In this document: one piece after another, positions 31,157-38,285 of the stretch | Layout of the letters: every line of letters begins with the position of its first letter | Numbering within the stretch: the first letter of the stretch is position 1 | Source of the DNA: Rhizobiales bacterium 63-22 | GTDB taxonomy: Bacteria; Pseudomonadota; Alphaproteobacteria; Rhizobiales; Rhizobiaceae | Assembly: GCA_001898995.1 (NCBI GenBank) | Contig: MKVZ01000017.1 | Coordinates: 124,157-178,205 of the forward strand | Length of the DNA: 54,049 nt | Reading direction: 5' to 3' | Position numbers and translations under genes: made by a program | Notes under the pieces: model-generated | Told to the model about the DNA's origin: nothing | Seen by the model: only the letters and a program-made list of their open reading frames with translations | The model's database searches: none

Positions 31157-32890
31157 ATGTCTACGCAGGTCCAACTTCGCCGTGGCAGCACGGCGCAGCA
31201 TGAATCCTTTACGGGCGCCCTTGCCGAGGTCACCGTCAATGTCGATACGCATGCGCTCCACGTTCATGATGGATCGACGGCGGGTGGCTTTGCCACCGCT
31301 ACCGCCGCACAAGGCGCAAAAGCCGATACTGCACTGCAGCCGAACGACAGTGCAGCCAGTCTTCTCCTACCAGGCTTGGGAACCGGAGTACGTGCGCGAA
31401 ATATCAGCGATAGGCGCCAAGATGATGCAATCTCCGCCTTCGACTTTCTTAGCGCCTCGGAGCAGGCAGACGCAATAGCGGGAACGGGCAGCCTCGATCA
31501 CACCGCCTCTTTGAACAAATGGCTACAAGCAGGTATTGATGAGCGCCATGATCTATACATGCCCGCAGGACAGTTCAATATCGGCTCTAGCGGACAAGGT
31601 CTTCTGCTCGATCATTCGGCCATCGCCGACGCAGATCGCAAAGCTCCTAGCGTCTTCGGACCCGGCCCGGGTACCTGCAAGATTGTTGCGGCAGACGGTA
31701 ACTATATTGCGTTTCACTCGAAAGGGGCCAACGGAGCCGGCACCGGGGTGAAATGGTTGACCATATCCGGTCTCCATATCGTCAAGAGAGCGCAAGATGG
31801 AATTGGGGAAGGTTTCGTCGCTGAAGGATATTGCTTCGGCACATTTCGGGACCTTAGAACTGCGGGTTTTCAAAACGGCCAACACTATAAGGGTGTCTTT
31901 TCAAGCTTGATCGAAAGTCCGCGGTCCTTCAATAATGCGATTGGGATGCTGCTTGAAGAGGCAATGGGAAGCGACGGTGTAGCTTACTGTCCGAATGCAA
32001 TCACCATTCTGCAGCCGTATCTCTCTACCAACAACACCTATGGGCTGCATGCTCACCGGCCAGCCGCGCTTGCCGTGCGGGGCGGCTCAATCGAGAACAA
32101 TGGCGCGACCGGAGCGTACCAGTGCGGAGCGTGGATCGAAAATGCCGGTTATGAAGGGGCTTTTGGCGCCCTTTTTGATGGCGTTTATTTCGAAGATAAT
32201 GGTGGAAAGGCCGACATTTACCTCACAAATACCGAAAACAACTCGGTTTATTCTGTGCGAAATTGCCTATTCAGCCGGATTCAGAATGGCAGGTTTACCA
32301 CAAGCAATATTCGCACCGCCTTCTCAGGCAGTCTTCGCCAGCACATCTCGTTGGGAGCGAATGCCTTCTCCGATCTCGGTACCTATGTTCCCGATGTATC
32401 GCGACCATTTATCAAGCACGAAAACCAGGTGCCGACCGTTTCAGGCTTCGACGATTGCGATTTCTGGCCCACAGTCTCGAAAGACAAGTTTAGTCAAACG
32501 CCAAGGTTTGAAGCTGTCGGGAACTCCGATCCCATCACAGTCAGCGCGGATAACACGGTGCTGTCATTTGCCGCGACGAATAGTAATAGCGGAAGCTATG
32601 ACACGAACACCTATAAATTTACCGTGCCTTACCCCGGACGATATCTATTTGTGGCGACCCTTGGCCTCAACAGTGTAACAGGCCAAGGGTCTATATGCTT
32701 CGGGAAAAACGGAGCGCAAGACACCACCGGAGTTGTCAGGTTCACCAGCGTCGCCCCTGCGTGTCTTACCCGGATAATGGATTTGGCAGCTGGCGATATT
32801 ATCGACGTGCGCAGCTTCCTTTCCACCGGGCAGGCGTTTTCCTATCGTGGATTTATTTCGTCCTTTATTGGTATGAAGATTAGCGCCTAG
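31157..32890 (+). CDS. Tail spike/fibre: MTD_N-like, beta-helix, C1q-like tip
   Basis: 577 residues from MSTQVQLRRGSTAQHESFTG. Residues 1-45 match the N-terminal attachment domain found in phage tropism determinants (QVQLRRGSTAQHESFTGALA, DTHALHVHDGSTAGGF). Residues about 100-430 look like a right-handed beta-helix with a pectate-lyase-like entry (DLYMPAGQFNIGSSGQGLLL, GLHIVKRAQDG, GGSIENNGATGAYQCGAWIE, FDGVYFEDNGGKADIYLTNT). The last 125 residues (TYKFTVPYPGRYLFVATLGL, IMDLAAGDIIDVRSFLSTGQ) resemble a C1q/TNF-like jelly roll. It probably binds or cleaves a surface polysaccharide. GC content falls here, a sign of recent exchange. Confidence 0.8.
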   Translation: MSTQVQLRRGSTAQHESFTGALAEVTVNVDTHALHVHDGSTAGGFATATAAQGAKADTALQPNDSAASLLLPGLGTGVRARNISDRRQDDAISAFDFLSASEQADAIAGTGSLDHTASLNKWLQAGIDERHDLYMPAGQFNIGSSGQGLLLDHSAIADADRKAPSVFGPGPGTCKIVAADGNYIAFHSKGANGAGTGVKWLTISGLHIVKRAQDGIGEGFVAEGYCFGTFRDLRTAGFQNGQHYKGVFSSLIESPRSFNNAIGMLLEEAMGSDGVAYCPNAITILQPYLSTNNTYGLHAHRPAALAVRGGSIENNGATGAYQCGAWIENAGYEGAFGALFDGVYFEDNGGKADIYLTNTENNSVYSVRNCLFSRIQNGRFTTSNIRTAFSGSLRQHISLGANAFSDLGTYVPDVSRPFIKHENQVPTVSGFDDCDFWPTVSKDKFSQTPRFEAVGNSDPITVSADNTVLSFAATNSNSGSYDTNTYKFTVPYPGRYLFVATLGLNSVTGQGSICFGKNGAQDTTGVVRFTSVAPACLTRIMDLAAGDIIDVRSFLSTGQAFSYRGFISSFIGMKISA

Positions 32891-33651
32891 ACTTCTTTTA
32901 CGCCGAGACCGATGCCCATCCATTCAGTCGGTGAGTGTGTGAATTGAACAATTCGCATCTCAGTCGCGTTTGAATCCCGGAAGTCCTTCCAGAACCGAAC
33001 CGTGCCACCGCTTAGATGGTCGTATTCGTGACCACATATATCGTGGAATGCAACGGCCTTCTTGGCAAACTGACCGAGGTTTAAATAATCCCGCAAAGTA
33101 GCTTCATACGAATGATCAGCATCAATAAAGACGAAATCGAACTCTTTTCCCTTGAAGTCATCGGAGGTTGCCGGGATATGGACTTCCAAATTGAGAAGAG
33201 ATTTGAATTCATTTATTGCTGGAATGCGGTCAGCAATATCGACCATGTGATAGGTCGATTTCTTGTTTGCCCTCTGTAGCATAGCTGCTAAAAAGAACGA
33301 TGACGCCCCGTAATAAACGCCGATTTCTATGGCGTCATCTATATTCAGTTTTGCGACTTCCATAGCAAAATCAGCAAATTCAGTTGGGTATTGTAGCAAT
33401 CCGAATTGACTGCAATTCTGCCACTCTACGAATTTACTGAGTAGGCTCCAACCACTGAAAAACAAACCATACTGGCGAACTTGATCAAGGATGAACGATC
33501 GGCTGTGAAATTCCGTATCGGACGATGAAAGTATGCGTCTAACGACAAGCATGGCTTTCTCAATGTCGCCATTCATCTTAACGGAATTTCCGTCTAAATA
33601 TTCCGGCAATCTAATATCTGCTTTTGCTTTGGCAAGTGTTGGAAATTTCAT
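32887..33651 (-). CDS. SAM-dependent methyltransferase (Methyltransf_24-like) cargo gene
   Basis: 254 residues from MKFPTLAKAKADIRLPEYLD, with GGGAGG before the ATG. Motif I is AIEIGVYYGASSFFLAAML (about residue 110), motif II lies near STYHMVDIADR, and FDFVFIDADHSYEATLRDYL then FAKKAVAFHDICGHEYDHLS show the class I fold, with the Asp-His type end seen in O-methyltransferases of sugars. It is AT-rich, opposes all its neighbours, and its stop codon overlaps that of the spike gene. These are marks of a lysogenic-conversion moron. It may methylate host LPS or O-antigen, but the substrate is not visible. Confidence 0.8.
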   Translation of the reverse strand: MKFPTLAKAKADIRLPEYLDGNSVKMNGDIEKAMLVVRRILSSSDTEFHSRSFILDQVRQYGLFFSGWSLLSKFVEWQNCSQFGLLQYPTEFADFAMEVAKLNIDDAIEIGVYYGASSFFLAAMLQRANKKSTYHMVDIADRIPAINEFKSLLNLEVHIPATSDDFKGKEFDFVFIDADHSYEATLRDYLNLGQFAKKAVAFHDICGHEYDHLSGGTVRFWKDFRDSNATEMRIVQFTHSPTEWMGIGLGVKEV

Positions 33652-33678
33652 TTATGACCCTCCCGAATAAGACCCCAA

Positions 33679-33684
33679 TTTATA
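33679..33684 (-). promoter_or_regulatory. Candidate -10 box of the methyltransferase gene
   Basis: On the minus strand TATAAA stands 28 bp before the start codon of the cargo methyltransferase. A TTGCCA lies 20 bp further upstream, which is longer than ideal. An own promoter would allow expression from the silent prophage. Confidence 0.35.
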
Positions 33685-33785
33685 TCTGCCTATCATTCCA
33701 AAATTGGCAACGCAAGTTGCAATCATCCATCCCACAAGTTGTTTGATCCGTCTCCAATAGACGCCTCTCTCTGAAAGTTGAAAGC

Positions 33786-34007
33786 ATGAAACTCGTTTCC
33801 GACTGGAAGCGGGTGCTTCGCCATGCAGCAAGCATCCGCCTGCTTTTGTTCGCCGGTATCCTGTCCGGCGTAGAGGTCGCTTTGCCCTTGGTGGGCGACA
33901 GTCTGCCTATTCCTCCGGGCGTCTTTGCCGGTCTTTCCCTGATCATCACTGCGGCGGCCTTTGTGGCCCGGATTGTCTCCCAGAAGGAATTCCGCGATGG
34001 CGAGTAA
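33786..34007 (+). CDS. Holin-like protein (DUF7940 type)
   Basis: 73 residues from MKLVSDWKRVLRHAASIRLL. Two hydrophobic helices, LLLFAGILSGVEVALPLVGD and GVFAGLSLIITAAAFVARIV, are joined by a short Pro-rich turn (SLPIPPG), with a charged C-terminus. Proteins beginning KLVSDWKRVLRHAxS are common beside rhizobial phage endolysins and are annotated as holins. It opens the lysis cassette and overlaps the endolysin by 11 bp. With a SAR endolysin it would act as a pinholin that only depolarises the membrane. Confidence 0.8.
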   Translation: MKLVSDWKRVLRHAASIRLLLFAGILSGVEVALPLVGDSLPIPPGVFAGLSLIITAAAFVARIVSQKEFRDGE

Positions 34008-34521
34008 ACGGGCAAAGGCTGCGATAGCTGCCGCCGTGGCTGCCGGTGTGGCGTCTCCGGGCGTCTATCTGGCGAAGGATTATCTTATCAAGCCGTGGGA
34101 GGCCACGAAGCTTGTGGCCTACCGGGATATCGCCGGGGTCGTTACAGCCTGCACGGGCGAGACCAAGGGCATAAAAATGGGGATGCGCTTCACCAAAGAG
34201 CAATGCGATCACATGCTAGACAGCCGGGTTGAGAATGATTTTCACAAGCCTCTGACCCGCTGCATTGCCGGTTTTGACAAGAAGCCGATCAGTTGGCAGG
34301 CTGCGATGATCAGCCTTTCGTACAATGTGGGCGTCGGTACGGCCTGTAACTCGACCGCCGCCGCTCTGGCTCGGTCAAACCGCATGGCCGATAGCTGCCA
34401 AGCCATCACACGATTTAACAGGGCCGGGGGCCGCATCATCAAGGGGCTGATCAACCGGCGTGGCTATGGCGACGAAACCCGTATCGGTGAACTGGAACTC
34501 TGTCTCGCGGGGTTGAACTGA
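33997..34521 (+). CDS. SAR endolysin, GH24 lysozyme
   Basis: 174 residues from MASKRAKAAIAAAVAAGVAS. The N-terminal segment of about residues 8-27 is a weakly hydrophobic Ala/Gly-rich helix, the form of a signal-anchor-release sequence. The catalytic triad of T4/P21-type lysozymes follows with exact spacing: Glu35 in KPWEATKLVAY, Asp44 in YRDIAGVV and Thr50 before ACTGETKG. Later ISWQAAMISLSYNVGVGTAC and RFNRAGGRIIKGLINRRGYG fit the rest of GH24. It is exported through Sec, held inactive in the membrane, and released on depolarisation to cut peptidoglycan. Confidence 0.93.
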   Translation: MASKRAKAAIAAAVAAGVASPGVYLAKDYLIKPWEATKLVAYRDIAGVVTACTGETKGIKMGMRFTKEQCDHMLDSRVENDFHKPLTRCIAGFDKKPISWQAAMISLSYNVGVGTACNSTAAALARSNRMADSCQAITRFNRAGGRIIKGLINRRGYGDETRIGELELCLAGLN

Positions 34522-34880
34522 TGTTCGGGCTTCTCGATTACATCAAGATCGGCCTCGGCGTTGTCGGTGGCATCGCCATGATGCTGGTCTACAACGCCGC
34601 CCTGCACGATCCCATGCTCAAGCGCGAGGCGCGTGACGGGTATGTCCTCGAAGCGCAGAAGACGGCACTGGGGGCCAAGCTCGCCGAAATGGACCGCCAG
34701 AAAAAGGCGGCCGAATTCGTCATCTCGGCCTATCAGGAACAGCTTAAAAACGCCCGCGTGGCCGAGGCGGAAAAATCCCAACAGAATGAACAGGAGATCG
34801 CGGCCTATGAAAAGCGGCTTGCTGATACGGGGCGGGCTTGCCTGCTTGATGGCCACGACCTTGATTTCCTGCGCCAGTGA
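34521..34880 (+). CDS. Inner-membrane spanin (Rz-like)
   Basis: 119 residues from MFGLLDYIKIGLGVVGGIAM. One N-terminal membrane helix (about 8-25) is followed by a periplasmic coiled coil (TALGAKLAEMDRQKKAAEFV, AYQEQLKNARVAEAEKSQQN) ending LLDGHDLDFLRQ. This is the layout of i-spanins, which fuse inner and outer membranes in the last step of Gram-negative lysis. The out-of-frame lipoprotein gene starting inside its 3' end confirms the pairing. Start overlaps the endolysin stop. Confidence 0.85.
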   Translation: MFGLLDYIKIGLGVVGGIAMMLVYNAALHDPMLKREARDGYVLEAQKTALGAKLAEMDRQKKAAEFVISAYQEQLKNARVAEAEKSQQNEQEIAAYEKRLADTGRACLLDGHDLDFLRQ

Positions 34881-35106
34881 CAAGGCGTTGAAACAGGCGG
34901 CGACGGAACAGGGCGTAGCGCAGGCTCGCGTCACGCTTCCGGTCTATCCATCAGATTGCCGGGCGAAAGAGCCCCATGCAGCACTGACCGAGGGCGCGGA
35001 AATCCGCTCCATCCTGAAACGCGAGCGCGCGGCGCTCGACCGGCAGAACACGCGCACGGATCGGTGCGCAGGCTTTTATGACGAACTGGCGAGGGGATTA
35101 CAGTGA
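34807..35106 (+). CDS. Outer-membrane spanin (Rz1-like lipoprotein)
   Basis: 99 residues from MKSGLLIRGGLACLMATTLI; the lipobox is Leu-Ile-Ser-Cys22, cleaved before Cys22. It starts 74 bp inside the Rz-like gene in the +1 frame. The mature part (KALKQAATEQGVAQARVTLP, VYPSDCRAKEPHAALTEGAE) has the short, polar, helix-poor form of o-spanins and ends with a helix (RAALDRQNTRTDRCAGFYDE). An earlier ATG in this frame reads through spanin-antisense-like Arg-rich sequence and is rejected. Overlapping Rz/Rz1 is a recognised arrangement. Confidence 0.87.
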   Translation: MKSGLLIRGGLACLMATTLISCASDKALKQAATEQGVAQARVTLPVYPSDCRAKEPHAALTEGAEIRSILKRERAALDRQNTRTDRCAGFYDELARGLQ

Positions 35107-35114
35107 GGCACGCC

Positions 35115-35357
35115 ATGGACCACGAAGCACAAATCGCCCGCCGTATGGCCGAGTTACCGGAGCGCACCCAAGAGTTTCTGTCGAAGCTCGATGATGACGA
35201 TATCGACAATCTGGAAGACGCGATAAAGTTCTATGCCACCGTCAGGACGCTCGGGCAGCTCGGGAAATGGCTGGCGATCACGGTATTAGCCTTGATCATG
35301 GGCGTCGTCTCGCTCTATGAGAACATCTTGAAAATGTGGCTGTGGTTCCACAAGTGA
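35115..35357 (+). CDS. Small membrane protein after the lysis cassette
   Basis: 80 residues from MDHEAQIARRMAELPERTQE, ATG at 35115 with GAGG seven bases upstream; a GTG at 35103 overlapping the spanin stop is an alternative. A charged helical N-terminus (FLSKLDDDDIDNLEDAIKFY) leads to one C-terminal membrane helix (GKWLAITVLALIMGVVSLYE). Its place beside holin and spanin genes suggests a second holin or antiholin, but no family is recognised. Confidence 0.65.
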   Translation: MDHEAQIARRMAELPERTQEFLSKLDDDDIDNLEDAIKFYATVRTLGQLGKWLAITVLALIMGVVSLYENILKMWLWFHK

Positions 35358-35560
35358 TCGACCTCCGCCATCTCCACCCGATCCGCGAGGGTCAAGGTAT
35401 CTACGTCGAGGTAGACGGCAAGCGCATCAGGCTATCGCCGATGCAAGCAAATCTGATCCTGCAATCGTGGGCGGAGGCTGTAGGAGGGGCGATGGTTTTT
35501 CAGGCATCGTCACTTTCGCCATACGGCGGCAGGCCGGCGAGCAACGCTGCGATGGCATAA
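35354..35560 (+). CDS. Small phage protein, unknown function
   Basis: 68 residues from a GTG at 35354 that overlaps the previous stop (GTGA). The protein MIDLRHLHPIREGQGIYVEV and so on has a small beta hairpin (GIYVEVDGKRIRLSPMQANL) and a helix. Its last 60 bp overlap the convergent HTH gene. The coupling pattern and reasonable composition support it weakly. Function unknown. Confidence 0.5.
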   Translation: MIDLRHLHPIREGQGIYVEVDGKRIRLSPMQANLILQSWAEAVGGAMVFQASSLSPYGGRPASNAAMA

Positions 35561-35721
35561 TCTGTCTGCCGCCGCTTTGTGCCTTCCCGTTCGAAGTTAC
35601 CGACGGTCTGACGTGTCAGGTCCAGCCTGCTGGCAAGCGCGATCATCCACCCGTGCCCAGCCGGGATAATTCCTTTCGACTGGAGTTCGGCCTTTGCTTC
35701 GGCAAATTTTTCTGGGCTCAT
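35500..35721 (-). CDS. XRE-like helix-turn-helix regulator
   Basis: 73 residues from MSPEKFAEAKAELQSKGIIP. The segment HGWMIALASRLDLTRQTVGN, then FEREGTKRRQTDYAIAALLA is a helix-turn-helix with recognition helix TRQTVGNFERE. An upstream start at 35787 adds residues that belong to the neighbour's frame. It is the last gene of the leftward operon 36212-35500, overlapping the gene before it by 4 bp, and is the natural candidate to bind the twin palindromes at the operon promoter. Confidence 0.75.
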   Translation of the reverse strand: MSPEKFAEAKAELQSKGIIPAGHGWMIALASRLDLTRQTVGNFEREGTKRRQTDYAIAALLAGLPPYGESDDA

Positions 35722-35951
35722 GCTGCGTAAATCTCCCTTGGTATGCCGTACATCTCTGCCGCCATCCAAACGGGCCACTGCATGCACCGATTTTCCTCCG
35801 TCGCAATGCGCTTTTCAAGAGCCGAGGACGGCGTCCACGGGCGCCGTGTAGCCCATCCATTCGGGTTCGAGTGCATGATAAACCATTGGCCGTCGTGCTT
35901 GACATAACGAACGGTCGGGGTGTGGTAATCGCAAAACATTTCGAAGGCCAT
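35718..35951 (-). CDS. Small phage protein, unknown function
   Basis: 77 residues from MAFEMFCDYHTPTVRYVKHD. It contains an aromatic-rich N-terminal sheet (GQWFIMHSNPNGWATRRPWT) and a helix (ALEKRIATEENRCMQWPVWM). Its stop overlaps the HTH gene start by 4 bp, and it begins 15 bp after the upstream gene stop. Candidates for such a gene beside a serine integrase include the recombination directionality factor, a type of small protein with no general sequence signature; this is conjecture. Confidence 0.6.
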   Translation of the reverse strand: MAFEMFCDYHTPTVRYVKHDGQWFIMHSNPNGWATRRPWTPSSALEKRIATEENRCMQWPVWMAAEMYGIPREIYAA

Positions 35952-35966
35952 TTTTGCCGTCTCCCT

Positions 35967-36212
35967 TTAGATCAGTTCGTAACCGTTCCGGACTGCGCGC
36001 GCCTTCACTTCATCCAACGTTGCGCACTGGTCGAAATACATCGTGTCGTTAAAGGTGTATTTGCCGCTGTTTTGCAGGCGTACGAAGCGCCAGAACCAAT
36101 AGCCGTCCTCGACTTCGTACGCGGCAACGCACCAGTTGAGGTTATCAGAGGGCTTGGTGAGAATGATGGCTTCCCGCGACTTGTAGGTGTCGACATTGGT
36201 GATTGTGGTCAT
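35967..36212 (-). CDS. Small phage protein, unknown function
   Basis: 81 residues from MTTITNVDTYKSREAIILTK, first gene of the leftward operon. The body (NLNWCVAAYEVEDGYWFWRF, NDTMYFDQCATLDEVKARAV) is a small alpha/beta domain rich in aromatic residues and ends with NGYELI. The start is 34 bp downstream of the predicted transcription start of the twin-palindrome promoter. No family recognised. It may be expressed in the lysogen or at excision depending on that operator. Confidence 0.65.
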   Translation of the reverse strand: MTTITNVDTYKSREAIILTKPSDNLNWCVAAYEVEDGYWFWRFVRLQNSGKYTFNDTMYFDQCATLDEVKARAVRNGYELI

Positions 36213-36242
36213 AACTGCGTCTCTGTTGTTGATGACCTATAT

Positions 36243-36293
36243 ATGTCAAATTATTTTACGTTTGTAAATAGGAAATGTAAAATTATTTTACAT
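36243..36293. promoter_or_regulatory. Twin palindromic operators
   Basis: ATGTAAAATTATTTTACAT at 36275-36293 is a perfect 19-bp palindrome. ATGTCAAATTATTTTACGT at 36243-36261 matches it at 17 of 19 positions. Centres are 32 bp apart, about three helical turns. The sites differ wholly from the CGGGATATATCCCG operators, so a second regulator is implied. The downstream site overlaps the stop codon of the recombinase gene. Confidence 0.8.
36253..36281 (-). promoter_or_regulatory. Promoter of the right-end leftward operon
   Basis: Minus strand TTTACA (plus 36276-36281), a 17-bp spacer and TAAAAT (plus 36253-36258). One palindrome covers the -35 and the other the -10, so occupancy of either would block initiation. 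Transcription should start near 36246 and enter the gene at 36212. Confidence 0.7.
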
Positions 36294-37614
36294 ATTGTGC
36301 CATGCCCCAGCGATGCAATATCCGGTAAAAAGACCCGATGGAGATACCCATGTCCCGCGCGGTTTTGTGCGGCGTTGCTCCTTGCTCCATCAATTCCACG
36401 GCGCGTGGTAGCCACTCCGGCGGCGTTCGTGGTTTGTGAGTGATCTGCATCCGGCCCGCATGCTCGGCCTCAAGCATCGCGCCAGTAACCATGGTGACCG
36501 ACATCCGGTCCGGCCAGACCCGGACCTGACGGACTATTTTTCGGATCTGGCCACAGGCGACGTACATGTCAGGATAGACTTGTGGTCGCCCTGTCAGGCG
36601 CTCCAGCAAAGACAAGACACAGTTCTCAAGCGGTCCAGCCTGAAACCGATGCATGGAGCAGGCTCCGACGCCGTATCGCTTGTCGGAGGGGATGTAGTAG
36701 CGATAGATTTTGCCGTTCCGGTGGTGCACCGGGACGTGGATCATTGGCGCGCCATTTGCATCGACGATCAAGCCTTTGAGTAATCCGAGCACAGGCGGCC
36801 GCGATAATGGTTTTCGCCGGCGAGCACTGGCGGCGATGGCGTCCTGCACTTTGCGCCATGCAGACATGGTGACAATCGGTTCATGAGTTCCCGGCAGTAA
36901 CTTGCCGTGGTGGCGCAGTTTGCCGATATACACCGGATTTTGCAGCATGTCCGTGAGTGTACGCTTGCGCCACGGGCGCTGATAATTGTTGAGCCAACCC
37001 CGTTGATGTAGGACGCTTGCCAGAATTTTCGCGCTGCCGTATTGCGAGTAGTGCGCAAAGGCGTACCTCACACACGCCGCCTCGCTTTCGTCGATCTCAA
37101 GCCGCAAATCTACCGCCCGATATCCATAAGGCGGCTTGCCATGGACCCACATCCCTCGCGCTCGCGCGCCGGCAAACCAGTCTTTAAGGCGCTCGCCGGT
37201 CAGCTCACGCTCAAACTGTGCAAAGGACAGCAGGATATTGAGGGTCAACTTACCCATCGCGGAGGCGGTGTTAAATGATTGCGTGACGGAAACGAATGTC
37301 ACCCCATGCTGATCAAATTCGGCGATCAGATTGGCAAAATCCCGCAGCGAGCGCGAAAGGCGGTCTATCTTATAGACCACAACAATGTCGATTTTCCCGG
37401 CGGCGAGATCGGCCCGCAAGGCTGTGAGGCCGGGCCGTTTGAGATTGCCGCCCGAAAAGCCGCCGTCATCATAGGTCTTGGGCGACTCCTCCCAACCGTC
37501 GCCGGCTTGGCTCATTATATAGGCCGAGCAATAAGCCCTCTGGTTATCGAGGGAGTTGTATTCGGCGTTGAGCCGCTCGTCTGATGATTTTCGGGTATAG
37601 ATCGCGCAGCGCAT
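36283..37614 (-). CDS. Serine recombinase, phage integrase
   Basis: 443 residues from MRCAIYTRKSSDERLNAEYN. The resolvase domain has the nucleophile Ser10 in YTRKSS, then DDGGFSGGNLKRPGLTAL, IVVVYKIDRLSRSLRDFANL and GKLTLNILLSFAQFERELTG. The Recombinase domain follows (GMWVHGKPPYGYRAVDL, WRKRTLTDMLQNPVYIGKLR), with a short zinc-binding-like part, then a C-terminal helix-turn-helix (MEQGATPHKTARDMGISIGS). It is rather short for a large serine integrase. No tyrosine integrase is present in the window, so this should integrate and excise the prophage. Confidence 0.92.
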   Translation of the reverse strand: MRCAIYTRKSSDERLNAEYNSLDNQRAYCSAYIMSQAGDGWEESPKTYDDGGFSGGNLKRPGLTALRADLAAGKIDIVVVYKIDRLSRSLRDFANLIAEFDQHGVTFVSVTQSFNTASAMGKLTLNILLSFAQFERELTGERLKDWFAGARARGMWVHGKPPYGYRAVDLRLEIDESEAACVRYAFAHYSQYGSAKILASVLHQRGWLNNYQRPWRKRTLTDMLQNPVYIGKLRHHGKLLPGTHEPIVTMSAWRKVQDAIAASARRRKPLSRPPVLGLLKGLIVDANGAPMIHVPVHHRNGKIYRYYIPSDKRYGVGACSMHRFQAGPLENCVLSLLERLTGRPQVYPDMYVACGQIRKIVRQVRVWPDRMSVTMVTGAMLEAEHAGRMQITHKPRTPPEWLPRAVELMEQGATPHKTARDMGISIGSFYRILHRWGMAQYVK

Positions 37615-37746
37615 GGTTTATCCTGTTTGCATGGGGTGACATGCGGCTGAGTGCCGCTTTGCAAAGCAAATTCAGGATTTCGTTTCAAACCACGCCGTGG
37701 GGCGACCGCTCGAACTTACCACGCCTATCCGTGATGTCCAGACCGT

Positions 37747-37989
37747 CTATCTCCGTGCCCGGTACACGACAAATTCCCCCTGTCCCAAGCATTTACACGA
37801 TGTGCATCGCAGCTTTTGTTGATGAAGGCTTAGGTTGCCGTAGTAACCAATTCGATCCTCTATCGCGCGCTTGTCCAGCGTGCTTACATGCGTGCATCTG
37901 GTGCATAGCGCACACAGCACGGCCCACGGTTCGAGATCCGCGATTCGCGTATCTTTCGGAATGTGCTCATAGGAAGGTGGTCGGGCCAT
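37747..37989 (-). CDS. Small zinc-finger-like protein
   Basis: 80 residues from MARPPSYEHIPKDTRIADLE. It carries two Cys pairs, LCALCTRCTHVSTLDKRAIE and QQKLRCTSCKCLGQGEFVVY, spaced like a small zinc ribbon. The ATG at 37989 is preferred over one twelve codons upstream because the family pattern starts near RIADLEPW. I recall similar short rhizobial proteins with no known function. It is transcribed toward the recombinase gene 132 bp downstream. Confidence 0.65.
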   Translation of the reverse strand: MARPPSYEHIPKDTRIADLEPWAVLCALCTRCTHVSTLDKRAIEDRIGYYGNLSLHQQKLRCTSCKCLGQGEFVVYRARR

Positions 37990-38000
37990 ACGCGTACTGC

Positions 38001-38285
38001 TTACTGAACAACAATCTTTTCCCATGCGCCCGCAGCGAACGGCTTTCCTCCATGGCGCCGCATGAATGCGCTCATGTGCCTCTCGCTGGGGAAGCTGAAC
38101 ACACAGAAATCTATGCCTTCCTTTCTCGCCATGCGGTGAGGCAGGCGAGCACTAAGGCGGTTCGCGTCACGATGCACTTCATGGCGAGCGCATTTCAATG
38201 CGTAAGCTTCAGGTAGGGCTACTTGGTATGACGCCGGCGGGCGGTTGGCTTGCATCTGGCTCATCATATTGAATCCGACTGTCAT
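38001..38285 (-). CDS. Small protein near attR, unknown function
   Basis: Up to 94 residues from 38285; starts at Met7 or Met8 are as likely. The C-terminal half (RMARKEGIDFCVFSFPSERH, MSAFMRRHGGKPFAAGAWEK) resembles small rhizobial proteins with a ferredoxin-like pattern (FxFxxPEHAxxFxxRFGG). The N-terminal half, with VHRDANRLSARLPHRMA, is less clear. It runs in the same direction as the zinc-finger-like gene and the recombinase, with 11 bp to the former, so the three may form one operon at the prophage end. Confidence 0.6.
   Translation of the reverse strand: MTVGFNMMSQMQANRPPASYQVALPEAYALKCARHEVHRDANRLSARLPHRMARKEGIDFCVFSFPSERHMSAFMRRHGGKPFAAGAWEKIVVQ

Noticed and set aside
37584..38216. 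A 210-codon plus-strand frame near the integrase
   Set aside because: It overlaps the recombinase start and two better minus-strand genes, and its Cys/Arg/Ser-rich product has no domain.
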